64,000 nt of DNA, taken from assembly GCA_027186245.1 (NCBI GenBank), contig CP114489.1, positions 8,005,501-8,069,500 on the forward strand. The letters are read 5' to 3'. Under the pieces are notes generated by a model. It was not told the DNA's origin. It saw only the letters and a list, made by a program, of their open reading frames with translations, and searched no databases. Below are positions 54,278-64,000 of the stretch, one piece after another. Position numbers and translations under genes: made by a program. How positions within the stretch are numbered: position 1 is the stretch's first letter; every line of letters begins with the position of its first letter. Origin of the DNA: Coriaria nepalensis (Eukaryota; Streptophyta; Magnoliopsida; Cucurbitales; Coriariaceae).

Positions 54278-57200
54278 ATGGCTTCCATCGCTAACCTCGA
54301 AATCTCCTCTAATGGATCTAATAACGAGCCAAACGGTGTGCTAGAGAGCCTAGAACCTGTAGACGACGAGCTCGAGCTTCACTCAGAGTCCAACCACGTC
54401 AGATCAAGTTCTCTTTTCCCCCGATCCGGCTCGACGACGCCAAGGAGCCGTCAACCCCCGCCGAGTCATTCTCCTCGGCTTGTTCTGAGCCGTTTCTCGA
54501 GCTCCGATCGATCATCAGATGATATTCGATCCGCAACGTCGTTTATGGGATTGAACTTTCCTGGTTTTCGATGGAATCTGAAGAATAAGAAATTGAAGGC
54601 TTGTCGACGGGTGAAGAAAGTTTGGTACCGGAAAAAGCGTGTGAAATGGCTTGTGGCTCTGATTGGACTTGTTGGTTTGTTTTTCTTGGTGAATTCGGTC
54701 ATGTTTATGCGGCTTCAGGGTAATGAAGTCCGCGTTCATGGTGGTTTGTCAGGGAAGTCTTTCACAGCTAAGATTTTAGTTAAAGTATGTACGAATTTGG
54801 CTAGTACCTGTACAATTACAATTGCAGCTAAATTGATTATGCCTACTGGTGATGTCTACAGGGGAAGTTGAAGATTGGTAGAGGGAAAAGGCCTCAAGCG
54901 GGTCGTTATAGTAGATTACTAGCTCTTGCTGCGCATGCTTTGGCTGGGGTATTTTTAGACCATTTTGTATACAATCTAGTTTTTCTATAAAGTGAAGAAC
55001 ATCTCAGCTGAATCATATCTTACAGCACTTTATTGCTCTTTGGACTGGCCTGTTTTGGTTAGTTATAAAGTAAAATGAAGAACTGTTGAGTTGCAGGGAC
55101 AAAAGAAATCTGAACCTAAAGACTTGTGGCAGGAGCCATTTATTCCTGCTTCGGCATGGAAACCTTGTGCTGATCAACGTAACTGGGAGCCTAGTAGTTA
55201 GTCTCTCTATCCATAATTAGTTTTACTAGGTGAATAGATTTAAGTTTAGATTTTTCTGATTCTAACAACGTAAATTGCTTGAGGTGCTGATAGAGGGCAA
55301 TAATGGCTACATCATGGTCACTGCAAATGGTGGACTTAACCAACAGCGAGTGGCTGTAAGTTGATCCCATTCTCTGTCTCTATTGTTTTCCCTTTTCGAT
55401 TGGTTTTTTTTTTTCTTTTTTATCTAAGACTTAGCTAACCTCTTAAGGAGTTTTTGATGCATGTTGTGATCGCTGCTTCTTTGGCTGAATGACCCAGATT
55501 TGCAATGCTGTTGTTGTTGCACGGTTGCTTAATTCAACTCTGGTTGTTCCCAGATTTCTGTATAGTAGCGTATGGAGAGATGTGAGGTAATGTTCACCCC
55601 CCCCCCCCCCCCCCCCCCCGCGCTTCCCCTTCTTCTTCCGGGTTCTGATTGGTTATATTCTTCTGTCTTTCTCTCATATTGTTAAGGTTTTCGTCTGATA
55701 AGAAGAAATAAGAGTGTCTATATATCCATTGGGAATTCATAATTCAGTTAGATCTTGATCAGTGTTTCCATAATGTCATTTTAATATTTGAATTTGAGTT
55801 ACATGCTTCTTTTTAGATGGAAAAGTGACAAATATCAAATTTCAATTTCACAGCCAATTCAGTGATATCTACCAGCAGGAAAATTTTATCAACTACATGA
55901 CTCCTGATATACAAATGGTGAAGGAACTTCCAAAAGAACTTCGGTCATTAAATTTGGAGGCAATTGGTAGTGTTGTATGTCCATTCCCTCTTGCATGGTT
56001 CTTTTAATGGATCAGTGTTTGGCTAAGTGATGAGTTTAGCTTCTACTGATTATTTAATGTGATTGCAGGTAACAGATGTCGACATAAAAAAAGAGGCCAA
56101 GCTGAGTTTTTACTTGAAAAATATTCTCCCTATCATTCTCAAAAATAGAGTAGTCCATTTTGTTGGATTTGGAAATCGCTTGGCATTTGACCCAATACCA
56201 TTTGAATTACAGGTAACTCATACCCACTTGTCTATGAAATTTTACTCTATAAATATCTTGTTGGCTATTAAATATTTGATCGTCTTCTTGTTTTATTCTT
56301 TTACTTTCACGCTCCTTAGCTTCCTGATTTTCCTTTCCTAATTGGGGAACTTCATCTAGAGACTTCGGTGCAGATGTAATTTTCATGCATTGAAGTTTGT
56401 TCCCAAAATACAAGAAGCTGGGGCTTTGCTTCTGCAAAGGTTACGTCGTCATGCAAGTCCGCCTGGGCCATTGGATGAACATTTTGTGGGTCCCTTTGCA
56501 AAATCAATTTTGATGGAAAACAGAACACATGATAAAAAGCGTTCAAGATATCTAGCTTTACATCTGAGGTTTGAAATAGACATGGTAGCTCATTCTTTGT
56601 GTGAATATGGTGGGGGTGAAGAAGAGAGGAAAGAGTTGAAAGCATATCGTCAAGTCCATTTCCCCACATTGGCCCTGCTCACTAAGTCCAACAAGTATGT
56701 AACACTATTCCTATGTACTCTTAAATCCATCTTTGATTGGTCTATGTCTAGAGTAGTCTTTTATAACTAAGGGGGACAATATGGCAGATTATTTGGTGCC
56801 ATGCCTTCTCTATATTAGGTTATGATGTGTTCTGTCCTGATTGATTAGTCATGATTTGATATTTAGTGAACCTTCTTTGGTATTTATCTTTCTTGTTGTG
56901 AAGACAACTTGTGATGCACCAAAAACAAGCATGATCTTAAGGAAAACAATTTCTAGTAACACTTTTCTCACTGATTTATTCATACCATTGGCAACTATGG
57001 TAGTAGCAAATCTTTCAGGGAAGATTATCAAAAGAATTAGGGCCATGCAAATTTATGGGCAATTTACAAGGGATATACTTCAATACTGTTGTTTGCGGAA
57101 GGAAAGAGTAATATTCTTCTATCTTTCAAAAGAAAGTTACAATTCCCTTTTATATAGATGATAATGCTCATTTATTTGAGAGAAAATTTTAGCTATAAAA

Positions 57201-60200
57201 TAGGAAATTTAAATCTACAGATTTGGTAACAAACTACCAAATCTCCTAAAATCATGGGATAAGAAAATGACCTGTTAGTTGTAGATCTCCTAGATATAGC
57301 TCCTAATATTGCTAACAGATCCTTAAACATAAATCTCTCTATAATTCTACACTCCCCCTCAAGCTGGGCGGTAAATATTAATTAACTCTAGCTTGGAACT
57401 CAGATCATCAAACACCTTTCTCGGTAGAGCCTTGGTAAGGATGTTTGCTGTCTGAAAACAGTAGGCACGTACAACATCTTGATTATTCCTTCCTCTATCT
57501 TCTCCTTTATAAAATGTCGATCAATTTCCACATGCTTTGTTCTATCATGATGATCAGGATTTTTGGCAATGCTGTTTGTTGATTGATTATCACAAAACAT
57601 TTTCATGGGTTCTTCATCTGAAAATTTTAATTCCTTTAGTACCCTTTTAAACCAAATTCCCTCACAAATACCGTGTGCCATCGCCTGGAATTCAACTTCT
57701 GCACTGCTTCTTGACACCACTGACTGCTTCTTACTTCTCTAAGTGACCAGATTTCCCCACACAAAAGTGCAATATCCTGAAGTTGATCTTCGGTCTTGTA
57801 CTGATCTTGCCCAAGCAACATCGCTGAACACTTCAATATCTCTTCTTTGGTTCTTCTCAAAAAATAATCCTCTACCTGGTGTTAGTTTCAGGTATCTCAG
57901 GATTCTATACACAGCTTCCATGTGTTATTCATTTGGATTGTTCATGAACTGACTTACCAGGCTAACAGCAAATCCAATGTCTGGTCATGTGTGAGATAGG
58001 TATATCAATTTACCTATTAATCTTTGGTATCTGTGTCCACGGGTGCACAATTTTCCTTAGCTCCTAGTTTGATCGTTGGATCCATAAGAGTATCTGTCGG
58101 CTTACTCCCGAGCATTCCAGTCTCTTTTAAGAGATCTAGGACATATTTTCTCTGTGAGATAGAGATTCCCTTTTTTGCCCTTGCAATCTCCATACCTAGG
58201 AAATATTTAAGATTCCCAAAGTCCTTGATTCAAATTCTGCAGCTAGTAAACTTTTGATGGTGCAGATTTCCTCTTCATAGTCTTCTGTTAGGATTATGTC
58301 ATCCACATACACTATGAGGACAGCAAGTTTTCCTGCAGAAAAGTGTTTAACAAATAGTGTATGGTCTGTCTGACATCGAGAGTAGCCATACTTTTTCATT
58401 ACCTTTGTGAATCTTTCAAACCAAGCTCTTGGAGATTGCTTGAGCCCATATAAAGATCTCCTAAGTTTACAAACCTTTTTGCATGTAGTTTGTCTCAAAT
58501 CCAGGGGGAATTTCCACGTATACTTCTTCAGTTAGGTCCCCATTTAGAAAGGCATTCTTGACATCTAGTTGGTGGAGAGGCCAGTCAAGGTTTGTAGCCA
58601 AAGATAATAAAACCCGAATTGTGTTTAACTTGGCTACAAGAGCAAATGTCTCCTCATAATCGATTCCATATGATTGGGTAAATCCCTTTGCAACCAGCCA
58701 TGCCTTGAACCGATTAACACTCCCATCTTCATTATATTTTACTGTGAAGATCCATTTGCAGCCTACTAGGCATTTTCTGGTTGGTAAGTCAGAGATTTCC
58801 CAAGTTTCATTTTTCTCTAGCGCATGAATTTCTTCATACACTGCTGATTTCCATTCTGGTGAGCCGAGAGCTTCTTGTATATTATTAGGAACTTGGATGT
58901 TGTCGAGGTTGGCAACAAAAGCTTTGAACTTCAGTGACAATCCTTCATATGACACAAATGTGTATATCGGATGTTTTGTGCATGATCTTACACCTTTACT
59001 CACAGCAATAGGAACGCCACTGTCATCATTAGTTTCGGGATTAGTGTTACCTGGTGGATCTTCACTTGGTCTAGGACTTGAGTTAGACTCTTGGATTTGC
59101 TCAAGAGATGCTTGTTGTTCCATCTCCTTTCGGTTCTTTCTCCTCCTTGAGTAGGTAATCAATTCATCACTCTTTGTTGATTGAATAGTGTCCAGATTTT
59201 GAGATGGATTGTTAGCTTGATCTTGAGTAGGAGGTTCTAGGAAGTAAGAAGACTTAAGGGATAAATTTTGAGGAGGAAGTGATTCATGATTTAGTGATAG
59301 GCAGGTTTGGTCAGAATTAGGAGAGACATGAGGTGATTCTTCAATATCCCAAAGTTGATATTCTAGAATAAAATTGGTCTCCCCCTGAATATCAGATTTG
59401 GGGAAATAAGGTTGTTGCTCAAAGAAGGTGATATCCATGGAGTGATAGAATTGTTTAGTGACCTGTGAGTAGCATTTATATCCTTTTTTAGTTGGAGAGT
59501 ACCCAAGGAAAATACATTTATGAGCTCTAGGATCAAGTTTGCCTCGGTGTTGTTGATGGACATGGACAAAGGCTAAACACCCAAAAACTTTGAATGGGAT
59601 GGTAGAGATAAGACAAGTAGTGGGAATAAAATGAAGGAGAATTTGACAGGAGGTATGCAGCAGTAAGGATGGCTTCACCCCAAAAATATTTTGGTACATG
59701 GGAAGAGAACATAAGAGACTGAGCCACATCAAGAAGATGCCGGTTTTTCCTTTCAGCAATACCATTTTGTTGAGGAGTGTTAACACAGGAACTTTGGTGA
59801 ATAATACCATGGCTCATGAGATAATCACTAAGGCTTGAATTGAAATACTCTTTGGCATTGTCAGTTTTCAGAATTTGAATTTTTGCTTGGAATTGTGTTT
59901 GGATCATGGTTTTGAAGATATGGTTTGCCTTAGATTTTTCTTTCATGAGGAATACTCATGTGAGTCTAGTGTGATCATCAATAAATGAAATGAACCAGTG
60001 AGAACCAGAAACATTTTTTATCCTTGAAGGACCCCAAATATCACTATGAATCATGGAAAAAGGTTGAGAAGCTTTGTAGGATCCGTTAGGATAAGAATTG
60101 CGAGTATGTTTAGAGAATTGACAAATTTCACATTGAAATTCATTTGGATTTTTATTATGGAATAGTGAAGGAAACAACTTCTCAAGATACAAGAAATTTG

Positions 60201-63200
60201 GATGACCTAACCTATAGTGCTATAACATTATTGCACTATCATTATTAGATTGACTCACAGACAAAGAAGCTAGACTACTAGATACTTATTGATGAATTGA
60301 TCCTTGAGGAGGATCATTAACCTCTAGAAGATAGAGCCCCGAACCCATCTTAGAACTGCCAATCGTCTTCCTCGAGCCCAAGACATGAAATTCACACAGA
60401 TTTGAGCCAAATTTAGCAACACCGTTGAGATCCCGAGTGAGTTTACTAATGGACAGTAAATTGCAATTTAATTTTGGTACAAGTAGGACGGAATCAAGAG
60501 TGATGATCTCTGAAATTTGAATTGTGCCTGTACCAACCACCTTTGAGAGTGATCCATCAGCTATTCTCACAGTTAAATTTTTATAGCATGGGGTATAAGT
60601 TGAAAACAACTTCTTATCTCCATTCATATGATCATAAGCTCCTGAGTTTATAATCCATGGGTTGAGCCTCTCCTTGTTAGCATTTAGAGCACTTAAAAAA
60701 TTACCTTTTTGTGCCAGGGATCTAGTACCAACCACAATGGGAGTTGGTGCAGGCAAGGATTGGCTGAACATTTTCTGCAAGATATCTATTTGTTCCTTGC
60801 TGAAGGGAGTTGGTTTAGGTGGAGGTTGTTCATTCATGGAAGCAAGGTTCCTCGTCCTTCTTTGTCATTGGCAAACTGGGAAGGCCTCCAGTCTGCTGGT
60901 TTGTCGTGAATCTTCCAGCAGTTGTCCTTGGTGTGACTAGGACGTCGACAATGATCACACCTTGGTCACCCTTTCTTTGGTTTGTGATCTGTTGTTGGAT
61001 GGATTCCCTCTTACCACAAGTGCCGAACTCTCAGGATTTGTCACTGAATCTTGAGATCCTATCATGATCTTCTTTCGACTTTCCTCTCTCCAAACTTCTG
61101 AAAAAACTTCTTTGAACTTTTCATCCATCTTGTTTGGTTGGGCAAGATCTCCGGTGAGATAATCATCTTTGCCCTTTCCGCATATGACATCATTACGGAA
61201 TGGGACCATTTGAGATAGTTGTTCCCATTCAGTTTGTGTCCTGTAATGGGCAAAAGCTTACTATCATTGTTGGAAGCCATGGCTTCCTGATTGGAGGTGA
61301 TTTGGGAAACGGTAGCTCTTGAATCACATTTCCTGTATTTGGTCATGTGAGGGAATTAGGGTTCAGAGATTGCTCTGATACCATGTTGTTTGTGGAAGGA
61401 AAGAGTAATATTCTTCTATCTTTCGAAAGAAGGTTACGGTTTCCTTTTATATAGATGACAATGCTCATCTATTTGAGGGAAAATTACAGTTATAAAATAG
61501 GAAATTTATATCTACAGATTTGGTAACAAACTACCAAATCTCCTAAAATCATGGGATAAGAAAATTGATCTGTTAGTTGTAGATCTCCTAGATATTATCT
61601 CCTAATATTGCTAACAGATCCTCAAACATAAATCTCTCTATAATTCTACAAATACTCAATCTGCTCATTGCATTTTTTAAGGTTGTTGATGTATAAGCAA
61701 TTAGAGGCAGACCTAATTCGCTAAAATTGGGAGGCAATTCCATTGATAATTAAGGGACAGACCTATCCTATATTAGTACAACCGTTTCTAAATTAATTTT
61801 ATTTTTAATTATATTATTTCATAGTTATTGTTATTTCTTATTTTATTTTGTGTGTGTACATGAAGCCTTACATAGTCCTGAGAACTTTGGAATGATCTGG
61901 CCTGAATCTTACAACCTATTCCAGGTTACCTTCTCCTGAAGCTCTAAGGACAGAAGGCCTATGCCCATTGACCCCTGAGGAAGCAGTCCTTATGATCGCT
62001 GCTCTTGGGTTTAAACGTCAAACTAGGATATTTGTTGCAGGCTCACAAATATATGGAGGGAGGTCTAGGTTGACTGCCTTAACCAGCTTGTACCCTAATC
62101 TGGTCACAAAGGAAAATTTGCTTACATCAACTGAACTCAAACCATTCATGAACTTTTCGTCTCAGGTATTAATAACTTTTGGTGATTGATGAACTCAAAT
62201 GAACTAGAAAAGAGCGTCTGTGCATAATTTTAAAATGATGGAGTTCTTTATTGATGGTAATCTGTTACGGCTTGTAGAGGATATTAAACTTTCCACTGAA
62301 AATTCAAAAAAAATGATATGAGGTCATGAATTGTTCAGTAGCTCTGTAATTCAGAACGGGATGTCCAGTTTAGAAAATTTTCAGTGTTTTCTCCCAATGA
62401 AAATACAAACTTTTTAGTAATCTTATAAGTAAGTACGAATTCAGATTTTCCTAGAGTGCATGTTCATATTTCGGTATTAGTTTGTATTAATTATCAACTA
62501 GAATTATAGGAAAGTATTATATTTTAGAACAAAAAGTACCCTTATTCTGCATGTGTATCAAACTCAAACTTTATGCTTGAAAACTATTAAAGGATTCATT
62601 CTGGTTGGTACTTCCATGGATGTATTGACCAGTTGGATCTCTCACCCTTCTTTTATAGTAGTAGTACTAGTAGTATATATGTATATAAATTTCTTTTTCT
62701 CTGGTAACCTATCTTCTTCACTAATCTTTTATATTGTCGTCGCAATCCAATAAGTGGTGCTTCTCTGTCATTTTTCGTTTGTCCTGGAACGGATTAAATT
62801 TTCTGTTTACTAATTGTCGACACATCAGCCTGTGAATATTGGCATATATATGAATGTTCTTTCTTAAGGAAATAAATTGAATTCAATGCTTTCCTTATTC
62901 CATCTTCTCCAGTTAGCTGCACTGGACTTCATAGCCTGCTCTGCTTCCGATGCATTTGCCATGACCGACTCTGGAAGCCAGTTATCCTCTCTTGTGTCTG
63001 GATTCCGTATATATTATGGAGGAGGTAGAATGCCTACTATTCGCCCCAACAAAAGAAGGCTTTCAGATATCTTTACAAAGAACCGAACCATAGAATGGCG
63101 GATTTTTGAGCAGAGAGTGCGCAAAGCTGTTCGGCAAACTAAACACGTCCAAACAAGGCCGAAGGCTAGGAGTGTTTATAGGTATCCGAGATGTAAAGAG

Positions 63201-63227
63201 TGTATGTGCATGACCCAACAGCTATAG
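54278..63227 (+). CDS. O-fucosyltransferase family protein (GT106/DUF246 type), ten exons
   Basis: Plant-specific putative glycosyltransferase, probably a Golgi type II membrane protein of cell-wall or glycoprotein synthesis; the acceptor is unknown. Exons: 54278-54784, 54862-54948, 55097-55196, 55294-55355, 55498-55586, 55854-55974, 56069-56212, 56360-56694, 61925-62165, 62913-63227, joining to 666 codons plus TAG. Seen: a Ser/Pro-rich cytosolic N-terminus, one helix (WLVALIGLVGLFFLVNSV, about 124-141), NGYIMVTANGGLNQQR (about 235-250), the catalytic-Arg motif LHLRFEID (R about 440), FVAGSQIYGG, and MTDSGSQLSSLVSGFRIYYGGG near residue 580, then PTIRPNKRRL. The full domain set and length fit the family. 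Intron 8 (5.2 kb) carries a complete copia element; its splice sites remain sound. The exact subfamily member cannot be told. Confidence 0.94.
55597..55619. repeat. Run of 23 C in intron 5 of the O-fucosyltransferase-family gene
   Basis: An uninterrupted C23 tract 10 bases downstream of the exon 5 donor site. Confidence 0.95.
57087..57351 (-). repeat. 3' LTR of the intron 8 copia element
   Basis: On + it begins TGTTGTTTGCGGAAGG and ends ATAATTCTACA. Direct repeat of 61384-61650. Confidence 0.93.
57400..61346 (-). pseudogene. Copia gag-pol of the intron 8 element, defective
   Basis: Minus strand, high to low. Gag start near 61346 (GHKLNGNNYLKWS), then a skip to a late gag part (VWREESRKKIMI), so the gag core is deleted. 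Knuckle CDHCRRPSHTKDNC near 60960-60920. Protease with INSGAYDHM near 60645, where the catalytic Asp of DSGA reads Asn. Integrase with IHSDIWGP, LKTDNAKEYF and NGIAERKNRH, so all three acidic catalytic residues are present, but a stop lies near 59955 between them and a frameshift near 59600. RT core near 58700-58530, then a frameshift; YVDDIIL near 58310. RNase H near 57720-57420, with MVSRSSAEVEFQA and FCDNQS. No complete protein could be made. Confidence 0.88.
61366..61383 (-). other. Primer binding site of the intron 8 copia element
   Basis: Minus-strand TGGTATCAGAGCAATCTC, immediately inside the 5' LTR; it matches the initiator-Met-tRNA type site. Confidence 0.9.
61384..61650 (-). repeat. 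5' LTR of the intron 8 copia element
   Basis: On + it begins TGTTGTTTGTGGAAGG and ends ATAATTCTACA. Promoter-bearing copy for the minus-strand element. Confidence 0.93.
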
Positions 63228-64000
63228 TTTTACATCTATTAACTGATTTATTATTATAATAGTAATAATAATAATAATAGTTATTATTATTATTATTCTT
63301 AATGCAGTCTTTGTCGTGCAACAATTCATTAACGTAAAGGCTGTTGTATGGACAAAAAGATATAGTGAAAGACATTTATGTTACCTTTTACGGGTAAATT
63401 AGATTTACCCCGTCTAAACTTTAACATAATCTAAACTTTCATGTAATTAGACTTAAGCACTTTAATAACTGTTTCAGGCCGTTCGGCTAGATTTCCTCTG
63501 TGGAATGGTAATAGGAATGAGAATGCAAAAAAAAAAAAAAAAAAGAATGTGATAGTGGTGGTGATTTTATTGTATTTGTTTAATTGTACGGAAATGAATT
63601 ATAAAGAATGATTTTTTAGAGGTCCCGTTAGGATTGGAACAGGGTGGTATGGGTCCCGGTCCCAAAATCCTACGTAAATTTAAACAATACATAATTAGGT
63701 TGACGAGACCTACGTACTCAGCATGCCAATTTATAATTTTTATAATAAAATGATGACAAATTATATTTTAGGGGAGTTATATCTAGTTTTCTAAAAATTG
63801 AAAGGATATATATGTCTGATTTTTGAAACATGAGGGAGCTAATACTAGATGCTAGAAAGTTTACTTTTTATTGTCATCTAGTTCTCTAGGATATATAGAA
63901 TGAAAAAGACTGATGAAGGGCATCCTTGCAATGGGGCTTAATGTTCCAGTCAAGTCAACCTCTCCAAAGCTCCAGCTATTCCTTTCCTTGGTCACATTAA
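63228..64000. other. Downstream spacer with (TAA)n microsatellite and A-tract
   Basis: 63250-63300 is built of taa/tta trinucleotides. A run of A lies near 63528-63543. 63760-63870 has 'ttatatctagttttctaaaaattg' words like the tips of small inverted-repeat elements, but no partner is seen. No gene is supported to the window end. Confidence 0.5.

Larger units (their letters stand above)
57087..61650 (-). mobile_element. Complete Ty1-copia element in intron 8 of the O-fucosyltransferase-family gene
   Basis: LTRs 57087-57351 and 61384-61650 (265 and 267 bp) are about 93% alike by eye. The target-site duplication AATAC is perfect (57082-57086 and 61651-61655). The minus strand shows a perfect primer site TGGTATCAGAGC directly after the 5' (right) LTR, and TTGAGGGGGAG before the 3' LTR. 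Total 4564 bp. Gag is shortened, protease is mutated, integrase has a stop and RT-RNase H has frameshifts, so it is defective though structurally whole. It is antisense to the host gene. Confidence 0.95.

Noticed and set aside
54263..54280. Upstream in-frame start for the O-fucosyltransferase-family gene
   Set aside because: The codon is TTG; the first ATG is at 54278 and gives a normal N-terminus.
1..64000. A previously undescribed multi-gene system or plant gene cluster
   Set aside because: The only intact genes are three unrelated housekeeping-type genes of known families; all other coding traces are retrotransposon gag-pol.

Overview
This is eukaryotic nuclear DNA, almost certainly from a eudicot plant. 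It is AT-rich and has three intron-bearing plant genes of conserved families: ALG11 on +, malonyl-CoA decarboxylase on -, and an O-fucosyltransferase-family (GT106-type) protein on +. They sit in a bed of Ty1-copia and Ty3-gypsy LTR retrotransposons, hAT-like elements and foldback elements. I can join every exon of all three genes in frame with usable splice sites (463, 541 and 666 codons plus stop). The species cannot be named from the sequence alone.

Layout. 1-4318: decayed copia gag (-), AT-rich repeats and a foldback element. 4319-6907: ALG11, seven exons. 6908-10265: AT-rich spacer, an hAT-like element end (8086-8727), a copia LTR/PBS/gag stub, and pyrimidine-rich low-complexity DNA. 10266-19840: one complete but coding-dead Ty1-copia element (-) with 1.9 kb LTRs. 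19841-23539: spacer, an LTR-like stretch and a second foldback element. 23540-49522: the malonyl-CoA decarboxylase gene, 16 exons spread over 26 kb. Its introns hold three copia elements, a gag-only gypsy-type element, an hAT MITE, a large foldback element, several solo-LTR-like pieces and tandem duplications. 49523-54277: intergenic, with a deleted opposite-strand relative of the 10-20 kb copia element. 54278-63227: the O-fucosyltransferase-family gene, ten exons, with a complete copia element in intron 8. 63228-64000: spacer.

How the genes relate. ALG11 acts in dolichol-linked N-glycan assembly on the ER, the GT106-type protein is probably a Golgi glycosyltransferase, and malonyl-CoA decarboxylase turns malonyl-CoA into acetyl-CoA. 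Nothing suggests that they are co-regulated; they are simply neighbours. Most of the window's length comes from transposon insertions in introns and spacers, and splicing of the host genes appears to be preserved around them.

I looked for a new multi-gene system and do not see one. The most noteworthy items are the gag-only LTR element with a perfect target-site duplication, repeated loss of the integrase core in three intronic copia elements, an in-frame duplication of a gag zinc knuckle, a GC-rich hairpin cluster in a copia leader, and a GC-AG intron in the malonyl-CoA decarboxylase gene.
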